A stretch of 39,140 nt of DNA. Origin: Saccharofermentans sp. GTDB lineage: Bacteria; Bacillota; Clostridia; Saccharofermentanales; Saccharofermentanaceae. Shown here piece by piece: positions 24,688 through 33,706 of the stretch; position 1 is the first letter of the stretch, and each line of letters begins with the position of its first letter. A model generated the notes under the pieces. It worked only from the letters and a program-made list of their open reading frames with translations, had not been told where the DNA came from and did not search any database. Made by a program: the position numbers and the translations under genes. Location of the stretch: positions 1 through 39,140 of the forward strand of contig JAIKYD010000125.1 of NCBI GenBank assembly GCA_024683485.1, read 5' to 3'.

Positions 24688-24756
24688 GGATTTCACACTC
24701 CTGATTCATATTTTGTGTTTTGGGAAACGCTAAAAAGCGCCGCTTATTTACTAACT

Positions 24757-24776
24757 CGAAGATTATACTATCTTCG
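24757..24776 (-). promoter_or_regulatory. palindrome over the -10 box of pgk-tpi
   Basis: CGAAGAT and ATCTTCG form a perfect seven-base inverted repeat with a six-base spacer. The minus-strand TATAAT (24762-24767) lies inside it, about 75 bases before the pgk-tpi start. A protein bound here would block RNA polymerase, so it is a candidate operator. The -35 region at 17 bases (TTTAAT) is weak. Confidence 0.55.
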
Positions 24777-24794
24777 GGCTATATATTAAAGCAA

Positions 24795-24833
24795 TAAAAA
24801 AGGCGAGTTTGGCGTTTTATTTGCCAAACCCGC
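24795..24833 (-). terminator. terminator of the acyltransferase gene
   Basis: GCGAGTTTGGC (24803-24813) pairs with GCCAAACCCGC (24823-24833) with one mismatch. It is followed on the minus strand by a T-run (24796-24801) and on the plus strand by TGTTTTTT, so it may act in both directions. Confidence 0.88.
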
Positions 24834-24907
24834 TGTTTTTTGCCCTGTAAATACACTAGTGAAAATTATTTCGCGTAAACACCGATCAAACAGACTGTCT
24901 GTCAGCG

Positions 24908-26245
24908 TCAGTTAGCACTTCCCTTTCCAAGCATAGATACGATCTCATGTATCTTGAATACCTTCTGGCCGTCCACATAGAACCTGTACAGTTCTCCATC
25001 CTTGTCGTAGATCTCAAAATGTTTTCCGTAGGAAGCCACAAGTCCTCTCATCGAGTCGATTTCAAAAACCTTCGTCTCAAAAGGAGCACTCGGATCAAGT
25101 TTTCTGTCCTTGTATTTTCTCATCGGCTTTCCCTTCTTATAAGGAATGCCTTCCTCCGCAGGACAATCCGTTCCTACATAAGTAATCGCTTTGTCCGTTA
25201 TCGTGATCCTTCCCTTGCCTGTTTTCGCAAAAGTGAACCTGTCAAAGACCTTGAAAAGATCAGCATTCATCTCCATCTTGAATCCGCCGGCCTTAAGCTG
25301 CCCTTCGATCAGACCGCGTTCCCATTCTGTCCACTTGTGGAGATCATCAAAGACAACGCACTGCGGATCAACCTTCTCGATCAGACCGGTCGGAAGATAT
25401 CTTGCGGCATTGCCGCAGTTGGAACACTGGATCATGTCGTGCTTGCCTGAATCCATATACTGCATCGTATATTCAGAACCGCACTTGGGACAGGCATAGG
25501 CAATATTCTGAAGACCTGCGGCAAGCTTTTTGCTCTTATATGTTCTCGGATTTTCACGGATCCAGTCGTTCTCGTTATAGTCAACGCCGTCAAGGATCTT
25601 CTGCTGAAGCTCCTCGATAGAGGATTCCTTTACTTCATCCGAATAGATCTTCTTTACGAATTCAGCACTGATCCTGCCCTTGCGCATTCCGGATCTCGAC
25701 CATCTCGGCCAGGCCATATATGCGCCGTGAATGTGGGCAATATAGATAGAAGCTCCGGCTTTCTTGGCAAGCCTTGCAACTCCGTCATCAAATCCTATAG
25801 ACTTTCCGTCAACGTGTCTGGTGGCCTCGGGATAAACGATAATGACACCTTTGCGCTTCATGACGCGCATCATGGCTTTAACGGCAGCAGTATCAACGAC
25901 AAACTGCTTCTTTGGAATAGCACCGCCAAGTTTGAACCAGTGGCCCCATCCCTTTGCCCTGAACACGAATTCGCCTGTTACAAAGTTAGCCGGTCTCGCC
26001 TTTGTGAGCCTGTTGATGATCATCGGGTCAAGATATGACTCGTGATTGGAGATAACGATGATCGGACCCTCGTGGTTTACAAACTCCATATCGGGTTTGA
26101 CCTTAATGTGGGTATAAGCGCAAACTATAGGTACGATTATTCTCGAGCCGCAAAAACCGAACCAGAATTTGCTCGGCACACAACCTATGTCATAATCGCG
26201 CGGCGCCTTCGAACGGGAAGCCGCATTGCTCACGTTTTCCTGCAT
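24908..26245 (-). CDS. PlsC-type acyltransferase with zinc-ribbon and PH-like C-terminus
   Basis: The N-terminal part is a 1-acylglycerol-3-phosphate acyltransferase fold: the NHESYLD catalytic HX4D at 68-73 and PEATR at 139-143, where PEGTR is usual. Such enzymes acylate lysophosphatidic acid in membrane lipid synthesis. At 445 residues it is nearly twice the usual length. Residues 252-277 hold a CPKCG...CSNCG zinc ribbon. Residues about 345-435 (GRITITDKAITY ... KHFEIYDKDGELYRFYVDG) look like a PH/GRAM-like beta domain. CGGAGT precedes the ATG. A TATAAT at 26289-26294 may give it a promoter separate from clpC, whose stop is 71 bases upstream. Substrate is unproven. Confidence 0.82.
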   Translation of the reverse strand: MQENVSNAASRSKAPRDYDIGCVPSKFWFGFCGSRIIVPIVCAYTHIKVKPDMEFVNHEGPIIVISNHESYLDPMIINRLTKARPANFVTGEFVFRAKGWGHWFKLGGAIPKKQFVVDTAAVKAMMRVMKRKGVIIVYPEATRHVDGKSIGFDDGVARLAKKAGASIYIAHIHGAYMAWPRWSRSGMRKGRISAEFVKKIYSDEVKESSIEELQQKILDGVDYNENDWIRENPRTYKSKKLAAGLQNIAYACPKCGSEYTMQYMDSGKHDMIQCSNCGNAARYLPTGLIEKVDPQCVVFDDLHKWTEWERGLIEGQLKAGGFKMEMNADLFKVFDRFTFAKTGKGRITITDKAITYVGTDCPAEEGIPYKKGKPMRKYKDRKLDPSAPFETKVFEIDSMRGLVASYGKHFEIYDKDGELYRFYVDGQKVFKIHEIVSMLGKGSAN

Positions 26246-26316
26246 TTATCTACTCCGTTATCTTAACTTTTATCGTGATAGTTCGAGTATTATACAACAT
26301 TTCACGCGCAACTGCT

Positions 26317-28992
26317 TTACCTGGTTTCCAGCGTTTCCTCTGTCTTGGGATCTGAAGCCTCAAGTTCGCCGCCATCCCTGATAACTATGACCTTTCCATC
26401 TTCAGCCGCACTCCCCTGTGCAAAAAGTGCTTCCGGATCTGTTGTCTCAACAGCATCAATGATAGCCAGATGTCCCGGTTTTACTATGCCGTCCAGCATT
26501 GCTTCTGAGAAACGGTCCTCGACCATGGAAGTAATAACTCTTCTAAGAGGTCTTGCACCATATTGCGGATCGTAACCCTTTTTAGCAAGAAGTTCCTTTG
26601 CGCTGTCCGTAATTTCAATATCCATGCCGAGATTCCTGATCCTCTTTCCAACCTGTTTCATGAGGATATCAACGATCCTGATCAGAGAATCTTTGCCGAG
26701 CATACGGAAGAAGATAATGTCATCAACACGGTTAACAAATTCAGGAGTGAATGTCTTCTTGAGTTCATCGATTACGACTTTCTTTGCCTCGTCATAGGTC
26801 TTACCGCCGTAAAGGCCTTCTCTCGAGAGTTCATCCTTGTCGCTCTCATCTGCAACACTGAAACCTATCCTTCTGCCTTCCGCACCGGTAAGCATCCTTG
26901 CTCCGATGTTGGATGTCATGATGATGATAGTGTTTCTGAAGTCAACGGTTCTTCCGTGGCCGTCAGTAAGACGTCCGTCATCCAATACCTGAAGCATTGT
27001 GTTGAATATCTCAGGATGAGCTTTCTCGATCTCATCGAAAAGCACTACCGAATAAGGATGTCTTCTTACGGCTTCAGTAAGCTGGCCGCCCTCGTCATAT
27101 CCGACGTATCCCGGAGGGGCACCGATAAGTCTTGATACATCATGCTTCTCCATGTATTCTGACATATCAATCCTTACAAGCGCACTCTCATTGCCAAACA
27201 TGACTTCGGCAAGTGCCTTTGCAAGCTCAGTCTTACCGACACCGGTCGTACCAAGGAAAATGAATGTGCCTGAGGGTCTCTTCTCATCCTTGAGACCTAA
27301 TCTGCCTCTCCTGATAGCCTTTGCAATGGCATGAACAGCCTCATCCTGGCCAACGACTCTTTTCGCAAGTTCCTGCTCAAGATTCTTAAGTTTATCAGCA
27401 TCAGACTCCGTGATCTTGGTTACGGGGATGCCTGTCCACTTTGCAAGGACTACAGCGACATCATCTACGGTAAGTGTTCCTGTGTATCCATCAGCATCAG
27501 GCTTGACCTTATCCTGAAGGAGTGAGAGCCTCTCATTAAGCTTCTCCTCCTCTTCCTTAAGAGTCTGTGCAGCTTCGAAATCCTGGCTGTCAACAGCCGC
27601 CTTCTTTTTCTCTCTGATCTCACTGATCTTCTTCTCAAGGTCATTCTTTACCTTGGAATCGGCATAATTGATGCGCTTTGCCGCAGCTGCCTCATCAACG
27701 AGGTCGATAGCCTTGTCCGGCAGGAATCTGTCAGATACATACCTCGCGGAAAGTCTTACTGACTGTTCAAGGACATCATCCGGAATATAGATCTTGTGAT
27801 GCTCCTCGTACTTGCTCCTGAGGCCCTTCATAATGGCAATTGCATCTTCGACCGAAGGCTCTTCGATAAGGACTTTCTGGAATCTTCTCTCCAAAGCATG
27901 ATCTTTCTCGATGAACTTGGAATATTCATCAAGCGTTGTCGCACCAATGATCTGAAGTTCATTTTTTGTTAGAAGAGGCTTCATGATATTGGCTGCATCC
28001 ATTGATCCGCCCTGTGATTCTCCGGCACCGACCAGAGTGTGTATCTCATCAATGAACAATATGATATTCGGATCGGATACTGCCTCATCGAGCATATTCT
28101 TGATACGCTCTTCGAATTCACCTCTGTACTTGGAGCCGGCAACCATCGAACCCATCTCCATGCTGTAAACGATCTTGCCCTTTATTACATCAGGAACATT
28201 ATTCTCAGCGATCTTCAAAGCAAGTCCTTCTGCAATTGCTGTCTTACCGACACCGGGATCGCCTACGAGACAGGGATTATTCTTGGTGCGGCGGATAAGG
28301 ATCTGCATAACACGGGAGATCTCCTCCTCACGTCCGATGACAGGATCGATCTTGCCCTGTTTTGCAAGCTCGGTCAGATTCTTTCCGTATTTATCCAGAG
28401 TCTTGCGGCCATTCTTGCCTCCCTGCTTTCCTGACTGTCTGCGGGAACCCGGAGAAGGCATATCATTATTCATATCCGGCTCATCTCCGTCGTTCTCCTG
28501 GAAAGATCTGCTTTCCTCCCTTGCAGCTTCAGCCTGTTCATTAAAAACATTTATGATAGCGCTGCGTATTCCGTCGACATCGCAGCCGGCTGCTTCAAGA
28601 CAGCTGAATATCTCCGGGTGATTGGATACCTTGCGCGAAATGATCACAAACAACAGATGCTCCGGATTTACAGCACCCTTGAAGCCGGTCCTTCTCGACA
28701 GATCCGATGCATTGGCAAAGATCCTCCTGACATCTATTCGCAGGCTCGAGAACGCCCTGTCCGCAAGCATCTTGAGAGCTGCATCGTCAAGTTCATACTC
28801 GCCGTCAACTCCCATCCGTTCAACCACAAGGGACAAGTCCGGGATATTCTCGCTTAAGATATCCTTTGCAGGTGTATCTGTTACACACAGTGCCGCAAAA
28901 AGGATAGTATCGCGGATCAATGAAGTATGTTTCTCTTCCGCAATAAGGCTCGATACCGCGAGCACCTTTGCTGTATCTTCAGTTATTCTCAT
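26317..28992 (-). CDS. clpC: ClpC-type AAA+ unfoldase with drifted N-domain
   Basis: The ATPase partner of ClpP in general and heat-shock proteolysis, 891 residues from the ATG at 28992 (AAGGGG nine bases upstream). It has an N-domain (1-150), then AAA1 with Walker A GDPGVGKT at 244-251 and Walker B LFIDEIH. A short ClpC-type middle domain (about 440-495) follows, then AAA2 with Walker A GTTGVGKT at 581-588. The ClpP-docking tripeptide IGF is at 709-711. Both ATPase domains look intact. The N-domain is unusual. Of the two glutamates known to bind phosphoarginine in B. subtilis ClpC (Glu32 and Glu106, both in TEHILLG), the first corresponds to Asp28 in RDTILFA and only the second (Glu111 in PEHLLFV) is kept. 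It is last in the ctsR operon, one base after the mcsB stop. Confidence 0.93.
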   Translation of the reverse strand: MRITEDTAKVLAVSSLIAEEKHTSLIRDTILFAALCVTDTPAKDILSENIPDLSLVVERMGVDGEYELDDAALKMLADRAFSSLRIDVRRIFANASDLSRRTGFKGAVNPEHLLFVIISRKVSNHPEIFSCLEAAGCDVDGIRSAIINVFNEQAEAAREESRSFQENDGDEPDMNNDMPSPGSRRQSGKQGGKNGRKTLDKYGKNLTELAKQGKIDPVIGREEEISRVMQILIRRTKNNPCLVGDPGVGKTAIAEGLALKIAENNVPDVIKGKIVYSMEMGSMVAGSKYRGEFEERIKNMLDEAVSDPNIILFIDEIHTLVGAGESQGGSMDAANIMKPLLTKNELQIIGATTLDEYSKFIEKDHALERRFQKVLIEEPSVEDAIAIMKGLRSKYEEHHKIYIPDDVLEQSVRLSARYVSDRFLPDKAIDLVDEAAAAKRINYADSKVKNDLEKKISEIREKKKAAVDSQDFEAAQTLKEEEEKLNERLSLLQDKVKPDADGYTGTLTVDDVAVVLAKWTGIPVTKITESDADKLKNLEQELAKRVVGQDEAVHAIAKAIRRGRLGLKDEKRPSGTFIFLGTTGVGKTELAKALAEVMFGNESALVRIDMSEYMEKHDVSRLIGAPPGYVGYDEGGQLTEAVRRHPYSVVLFDEIEKAHPEIFNTMLQVLDDGRLTDGHGRTVDFRNTIIIMTSNIGARMLTGAEGRRIGFSVADESDKDELSREGLYGGKTYDEAKKVVIDELKKTFTPEFVNRVDDIIFFRMLGKDSLIRIVDILMKQVGKRIRNLGMDIEITDSAKELLAKKGYDPQYGARPLRRVITSMVEDRFSEAMLDGIVKPGHLAIIDAVETTDPEALFAQGSAAEDGKVIVIRDGGELEASDPKTEETLETR

Positions 28993-28993
28993 A

Positions 28994-30019
28994 TCACTCA
29001 TCCCCTTTCATTATCTTTCTTATTCCATTTGCTCTGTATTTCTGTGACCCGGTACTCTGACTGATCTTTTTCGATGGAGCAGCAGGCTCCCAGAGAATAT
29101 CCATTGTCAGCTTATCTATCGTATTCCACGAGAGCTTTATCTCACCGGAATCATCGTAATCGTGATAAAGCCTGATCCATCCGAGTGCCTGAAGTGCCTC
29201 GATCCTTGATATCATTCCGGCATATCTTAATGTTCCGTATGATCTTCCATAGATATCAGCAGACTGTTCCTTCTTGCTTGTCGCAATTTCCTCGCGGCAT
29301 GCCCTTTCAGCCTTGATAACATCCGAGATAAGCATTTCGCCTCTCTTCAGGACCTCATCCTCAGTTACGCCCAAAGTATTAACACTTGCAATGATATAAA
29401 CATCCGAATCAGCGATCTCGCCTCCTTCATCAAACGGATATATCATCCACTCATACTGGCTGACACGCTGCGTCAAAGCGGCAATACCGCCTTCCATCCT
29501 TGAAATGGCCGGAAGGGACACAGTGTACAGGATCTTAAGCCCCGTTCCTGCAAGTTTTACATTGGAAGTAAGGAAACCATAATTCTCCGAGAAAGCAACA
29601 TCAAGCTTGCTCTCAAGTTCAAGAGCCTCCTTCTCGGCTCTCTTGTAAACACTGATATCATGACCCTGCGCCATAGCCTTGACCGTCAGATGTTCCATGG
29701 TACCTACCGAAACCGAGAGGCTGGCATCCTCATTATAATAGAATGCTTTCCTTTCCGGATCAGCCATCTGGTTTCCCTCACGGCCAAGTATCTGAAGCCT
29801 TGTAAGCCTCATTATCATATCCTTATCTAATTCAGATGCTTTTCCGCCCGAGTATCTGTTTTTATCTATTGCTTTGTCAACAGTCTCAAGCAGGCTCTGG
29901 CACTCCCTGTCATCCAGTCTGGGAATGAAATTATAGCCCTTGATATTACGGACGATACATGCCTTTGTGGAAAGAACAACATCATTGTCTTTACCTTCCT
30001 TCACATACCACTCAGTCAT
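28994..30019 (-). CDS. mcsB: McsB-family protein lacking kinase active-site residues
   Basis: Position in the operon and overall sequence identify this as the McsB protein-arginine kinase homologue. I chose the ATG at 30019 (GGTGG six bases upstream, 341 residues), which aligns with the B. subtilis N-terminus; an ATG at 30052 is possible. By eye the fold is recognisable (DVVLST, GFLTS...AGTGLK, GRSYGTL). The catalytic residues are not. The LSSRIRLARN segment reads LSTKACIVRN, the NEEDHIRIQ catalytic segment reads GTMEHLTVK, and the essential Cys in TSCPTNVGTGLR is Asn153 in TSNVKLAGTGLK, with Lys for the following Arg. Such a protein should not phosphorylate arginine. There is no frameshift and the length is normal, so it appears maintained, perhaps as an adaptor for ClpC. 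Confidence 0.85.
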   Translation of the reverse strand: MTEWYVKEGKDNDVVLSTKACIVRNIKGYNFIPRLDDRECQSLLETVDKAIDKNRYSGGKASELDKDMIMRLTRLQILGREGNQMADPERKAFYYNEDASLSVSVGTMEHLTVKAMAQGHDISVYKRAEKEALELESKLDVAFSENYGFLTSNVKLAGTGLKILYTVSLPAISRMEGGIAALTQRVSQYEWMIYPFDEGGEIADSDVYIIASVNTLGVTEDEVLKRGEMLISDVIKAERACREEIATSKKEQSADIYGRSYGTLRYAGMISRIEALQALGWIRLYHDYDDSGEIKLSWNTIDKLTMDILWEPAAPSKKISQSTGSQKYRANGIRKIMKGDE

Positions 30020-30683
30020 TACTGCCACCGTCCTTTCTTCCCTTGAGTTCATCTCTTAATCTGGATGCCAGCTTGTATTCCTCTGCCTCGGCCGCAACTT
30101 TGATACCTTTCTCAAGATCTTCATCCGAGAGCATTCCGAGATCCGCTTTCATCAGCTGATCGAGCGTAAGTCCGATCTTTTCAGGCTTCTTTGCCGGACC
30201 TGGCTTTGCTGCCGCAGCATCTTCCTTTTCCGTAATCTCAGCCTTTAAGGCTTCATTGTCATTACCTGGTTTTTTCCTTATCTGCGGAATATCTTCTGTC
30301 TCTGTATCCGTATTGGCGGACTGGGCAGGCATACGGCCCATATAATTGCTGTTACCCTGCTGCTTGAACATCTCTCTTACAATATTGTCATTAAATGTGT
30401 TGTAGCACTCTATACATCCGACCCTTATCTCGTTCTCGAATTCTCTTAATGTCATTCCGCACTTGGGACAGGTAAGTGTGCTGTTCCCGAAATCAAGTTC
30501 GCTCATCTGCATAAGCGATGAGGCTATCTGGTTCAGCGATGCGAAAGGGTTTCCCATAAGTTCCGCCGGATCCCTTAAGAACCTGTCATAGCCCATAAGC
30601 CGTGCGCAATTCTCGCAATAGACTGTACCGTTAACTTTTATTATCCTGTTAGTCAGTTCTTTTCCACATCTCTCACATCTCAT
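30012..30683 (-). CDS. mcsA: McsA, zinc-binding UVR-motif activator/adaptor
   Basis: A 223-residue partner of McsB in the CtsR/ClpC heat-shock module. Four CxxC-type pairs are visible, Cys3/6, Cys23/26, Cys72/75 and Cys90/93, which should bind two zinc ions. A long polar linker leads to a C-terminal UvrB/UvrC motif (about 180-215, DLEKGIKVAAEAEEYKLASRLRDEL). The linker makes it longer than B. subtilis McsA (about 185 residues). AAGGAGA precedes the ATG. Its stop overlaps the chosen mcsB start by eight bases. With McsB apparently inactive, its known role as kinase activator may be lost and its adaptor role may remain; this is inference. Confidence 0.92.
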   Translation of the reverse strand: MRCERCGKELTNRIIKVNGTVYCENCARLMGYDRFLRDPAELMGNPFASLNQIASSLMQMSELDFGNSTLTCPKCGMTLREFENEIRVGCIECYNTFNDNIVREMFKQQGNSNYMGRMPAQSANTDTETEDIPQIRKKPGNDNEALKAEITEKEDAAAAKPGPAKKPEKIGLTLDQLMKADLGMLSDEDLEKGIKVAAEAEEYKLASRLRDELKGRKDGGSND

Positions 30684-30734
30684 ATCTCTTTCTCCTTATT
30701 TAGGATGATATCCGTTCTATTTATCCCTTTTTTC

Positions 30735-31196
30735 CTAAGTAACCATCAGTCCGAGCAGCGCATGCTTAAAGATATCCGCCCTCAATACTGCCCTGATGTC
30801 CGAATCGACTCTTGCTAAAGCCCGGTCCGATACCGCCGCCATGATCGCAGTACCTTCCTTTGAAGTCATCGCGCCCACGGAGACCGCATTCATAAGAAGG
30901 TTTTTTGCCTGCTGCTGTGACAGGTCATCACCTACGCTGTCAATGATAGACTTAAGATACTCGGCAGGTCCCAAATGACTGACACGTGTAATCGTTATCT
31001 GTCCGCCGCCGCCTCTTCTGCTCTCGACTATGTATCCGCTTCCGCCCGAAAATCTTGTCGACAACACATATGTGATCTGAGACGGCACGCAGTTTGCCTG
31101 CTCAGCCAACTGACTTCTGCAAATCGTTGCCGTTCCGTCGTTCTCATCGACCATTTCCTTGATCATCTGCTCTATAACATCAACCAGTCTGGCCAC
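30735..31196 (-). CDS. ctsR: CtsR heat-shock repressor
   Basis: A 153-residue winged-helix repressor of class III heat-shock genes. It starts at a GTG (31196) with AAGGAGG eight bases upstream. The HTH segment CVPSQITYVLSTRF and the wing with the glycine loop RGGGG (61-65) are conserved. That loop is the thermosensor and carries the arginine phosphorylated by McsB in B. subtilis relatives. It heads the operon ctsR-mcsA-mcsB-clpC and should repress it through the operator cluster just upstream. The C-terminal half (AEYLKSIIDSVGDDLSQQQAKNLL) is the usual dimer/effector domain. Confidence 0.95.
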   Translation of the reverse strand: MARLVDVIEQMIKEMVDENDGTATICRSQLAEQANCVPSQITYVLSTRFSGGSGYIVESRRGGGGQITITRVSHLGPAEYLKSIIDSVGDDLSQQQAKNLLMNAVSVGAMTSKEGTAIMAAVSDRALARVDSDIRAVLRADIFKHALLGLMVT

Positions 31197-31223
31197 AAGA
31201 TCATCCTCCTTCCGCTATACCTT

Positions 31224-31268
31224 TTTGACTTTGCTCTTTCCTGACTTTGACTTTGACTTTCTTTGACT
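31224..31268 (-). promoter_or_regulatory. CtsR operator cluster, four heptads
   Basis: On the minus strand AGTCAAA heptads lie at 31262-31268, 31252-31258, 31246-31252 and 31224-31230. The first two, three bases apart, match the known CtsR consensus RGTCAAANANRGTCAAA at every fixed position. The third overlaps the second by one base. The cluster begins seven bases downstream of the -10 box and runs toward the ctsR start, so bound CtsR would block initiation. Confidence 0.92.
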
Positions 31269-31274
31269 AATAGA

Positions 31275-31303
31275 ATTATCATCCTGTTTTCCCGGTTTGT
31301 CAA
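31275..31303 (-). promoter_or_regulatory. sigma-A promoter of the ctsR operon
   Basis: TTGACA (31298-31303) and GATAAT (31275-31280) on the minus strand are separated by exactly 17 bases. The -35 is a perfect match and the -10 has one mismatch. It is immediately upstream of the CtsR operators. Confidence 0.88.
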
Positions 31304-31307
31304 CACC

Positions 31308-31352
31308 GAAAAAAATACCTATAGAATTTTCGAATTCCGAAATCCTATAGGT
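31308..31352 (-). terminator. terminator between DUF1846 gene and ctsR operon
   Basis: ACCTATAG (31318-31325) pairs with CTATAGGT (31345-31352), with further pairing of TTTCG and CGAAA inside. A run of seven Ts follows on the minus strand. It ends the transcript of the DUF1846 gene and insulates the heat-shock promoter, whose -35 begins five bases later. Confidence 0.9.
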
Positions 31353-31452
31353 AATTCTTAAGTCAACAGTTTTCTTTGATGCCTTATGCCTTAATCACTT
31401 ACAAAAATGATGTTTCAGGTATAAATGTCCGGCATAGACAACATTTCAAGTT

Positions 31453-32937
31453 TTATCTGTGATACAGCTTCTTAGTCTCGTATACAGGCTCACATGTGAG
31501 GTTGATACCGAGTTTATGGAACATATTGATGTCTACCGAGCTCATCATTGTTGTGGAATGGGCATCGCTGTTCATCAGATTTCCGAGCTGCTGCATCGCA
31601 AGTTCGGCTACCGGATTGGTGGCAGCACTGATCGCAAGCGCAATAAGAACCTCATCCGTATGAAGTCTGGGATTGTGATTGCCCATATGATTGATCTTGA
31701 GATCCGAGATAGGCTCGATAACATTTGGTGAGATAAGCGGGATATCGTGTGAGATTCCTGCAAGCATCTTGAGAGCATTTAGCAAAGCTGCGGATGCAGG
31801 ACCAAGCAAAGACGTGGTCTTGCCCGTAGCCATACGGCCGTCAGGCAGTTCAAGGGCAACTGCCGGTCCTCCTGTGGACTCAGCCCGTACCAGTGCAGCA
31901 CCTATGACACGGCGGTCAGAAATATCTATACCGCTCTTTTTCATAAGGAACTCGATCTTGGTGACATCGGAACCATCCGAATTGCCTGCCCGTGTTGCCA
32001 TCTTCGCTTCATAATACCTTCTGACGATCTCCTGTCTGGAGGCGTCCTGGCAAGCCTCATCATCAGTAATGGCAAATCCGGCCATATTTACGCCCATATC
32101 CGTGGGGGACTTATAAGGGCTCTCGCCATATATCTTGTCAAAAATGGCATTAACTACAGGGAATATCTCCACATCCCTGTTATAGTTGACAGTCGTCTTT
32201 CCGTAAGCCTCGAGGTGGAACGGATCGATCATATTAACATCGGCCAGATCCGCTGTAGCTGCCTCATAAGCTACATTAACAGGATGCTGAAGAGGAATCG
32301 ACCAAATCGGGAAAGTCTCGAACTTCGCATATCCTGCCTTAATTCCACGCTTGTTCTCGTGATAGAGCTGGGAAAGGCATGTGGCCATCTTGCCCGAACC
32401 AGGACCCGGAGCTGTTACAACTACGAGCTTGCGCGATGTCTCAATATAATCATTCTTGCCGTAGCCGTCCTCACTTACGATCAGCGGAATATTTGAAGGA
32501 TAACCCTCGATAGGATAATGTCTGTATGATTTTACGCCGAGGGAACGGAGCCTTGCTTCGAATTTCTCAGCCAGCGGCTGTCCTGCGAACTGGGTGATAA
32601 CCACACTTCCAACAAAAAGTCCAAACTCAGTAAAGGCGTCAATAAGACGGAGCACCTCCTGGTCATAAGTGATGCCCAAGTCTCCTCTTCTCTTATTCTT
32701 CTCTATGGCATCCGCATTGATCGCAATAACGATCTCCGCATCTTCGGAAAGCGCTTTGAGCATCCTGATCTTGCTGTCGGGCTCAAAACCCGGCAGGACG
32801 CGCGATGCATGATAGTCATCAAACAGTTTGCCGCCAAACTCCAGATACAGTTTGCCGCCAAACTGGTCAACACGCTCTCTGATGCGCGTACTCTGAAGCT
32901 CAACATACTTTTCATTGGAAAAACCGATCTTAAACAT
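31453..32937 (-). CDS. DUF1846 (UPF0371) family protein
   Basis: A 494-residue cytoplasmic protein of the DUF1846 family, recognised from the N-terminus ([16 protein letters not shown]...[26 protein letters not shown]) and the P-loop-like [19 protein letters not shown] segment. Length is typical of the family, and members are widespread in Bacillota and Actinobacteria. Crystal structures exist, but no reaction is firmly assigned that I can state. AAGGGGG lies about 11 bases before the ATG, and a TATAAT about 20 bases further upstream may serve as its promoter. It ends at the strong hairpin at 31308-31352. Confidence 0.9.
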   Translation of the reverse strand: MFKIGFSNEKYVELQSTRIRERVDQFGGKLYLEFGGKLFDDYHASRVLPGFEPDSKIRMLKALSEDAEIVIAINADAIEKNKRRGDLGITYDQEVLRLIDAFTEFGLFVGSVVITQFAGQPLAEKFEARLRSLGVKSYRHYPIEGYPSNIPLIVSEDGYGKNDYIETSRKLVVVTAPGPGSGKMATCLSQLYHENKRGIKAGYAKFETFPIWSIPLQHPVNVAYEAATADLADVNMIDPFHLEAYGKTTVNYNRDVEIFPVVNAIFDKIYGESPYKSPTDMGVNMAGFAITDDEACQDASRQEIVRRYYEAKMATRAGNSDGSDVTKIEFLMKKSGIDISDRRVIGAALVRAESTGGPAVALELPDGRMATGKTTSLLGPASAALLNALKMLAGISHDIPLISPNVIEPISDLKINHMGNHNPRLHTDEVLIALAISAATNPVAELAMQQLGNLMNSDAHSTTMMSSVDINMFHKLGINLTCEPVYETKKLYHR

Positions 32938-33028
32938 AGGAACCAGACCCCCTTACCGTGAGATTATATCGTAAAGAAGTCCTGTCTTGTGTTACAAAAT
33001 TCAAAATGACTGAGGAAAACCCTAAGTA

Positions 33029-33664
33029 TTACTTTTTCATCAAAGGATCCATCAGCAAAAGCGTTTTCCCTGCAGGCAGGGAAGCACAGCTTCCGCCGTC
33101 TACTGTATTATAGATTCCACCTTCTTTGATCATATCCGCAAAATCTTCTCTTCCGGAGATAACATCATAACCGAAGCCATCCCCGCTGTAGTGCATCGGA
33201 ACTATAACTTCAGGGCCGATCTGTTCACACATGTCAAATGCCTGTTTACTGTCGATCGTAAAGAATCCTCCGACAGGGATCAGGAGAAGACTGCAGCCTT
33301 TGATCCTGTCCAGTTGATCAGAAGTAAGTGCGCAGCCGATATCGCCCATATGAACAACCGTCTCGCCGCCGGACTTGACTACCGTGATATTGTTGGTTCC
33401 GCGTTTCGCGCCTCTGACATCATCGTGAAATGTGCTGATTATCTCAACCTCAGGAGCCGGTCCCGAATAATGCGGATCCGGTTTAATCACATACATATAC
33501 CCGTTATGGTCAGCATGGGAGTGTGAACAGTAAACTTCATCAGCAACAGCGCTGCAGTCTGCAAGGCCTGGTACTGAGCCGGGTGAATACGGATCAAAGC
33601 AAACACTGAGTCCCGATTCGAATCTGATAACAAAACATGCGTGACCGATATAGGTTACTTCCAT
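33029..33664 (-). CDS. metallo-beta-lactamase-fold hydrolase (UPF0173-like)
   Basis: A 211-residue MBL-fold protein of the compact type. The start MEVTYIGHACFVIRF is typical of UPF0173/UlaG-like proteins. The metal motif HSHADH lies in SHSHADHNGY, and GDIGC and PMHYSGDGFGYD supply the later Asp and His positions. AGGAGG precedes the ATG. It follows the DUF308-like gene by 42 bases, in a possible four-gene run with the GGDEF and GH25 genes. The substrate is unknown. Confidence 0.86.
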   Translation of the reverse strand: MEVTYIGHACFVIRFESGLSVCFDPYSPGSVPGLADCSAVADEVYCSHSHADHNGYMYVIKPDPHYSGPAPEVEIISTFHDDVRGAKRGTNNITVVKSGGETVVHMGDIGCALTSDQLDRIKGCSLLLIPVGGFFTIDSKQAFDMCEQIGPEVIVPMHYSGDGFGYDVISGREDFADMIKEGGIYNTVDGGSCASLPAGKTLLLMDPLMKK

Positions 33665-33706
33665 GAGAGAACCTCCTGAAGTGATAATTTTCGGAAAAAT
33701 AAAAGA

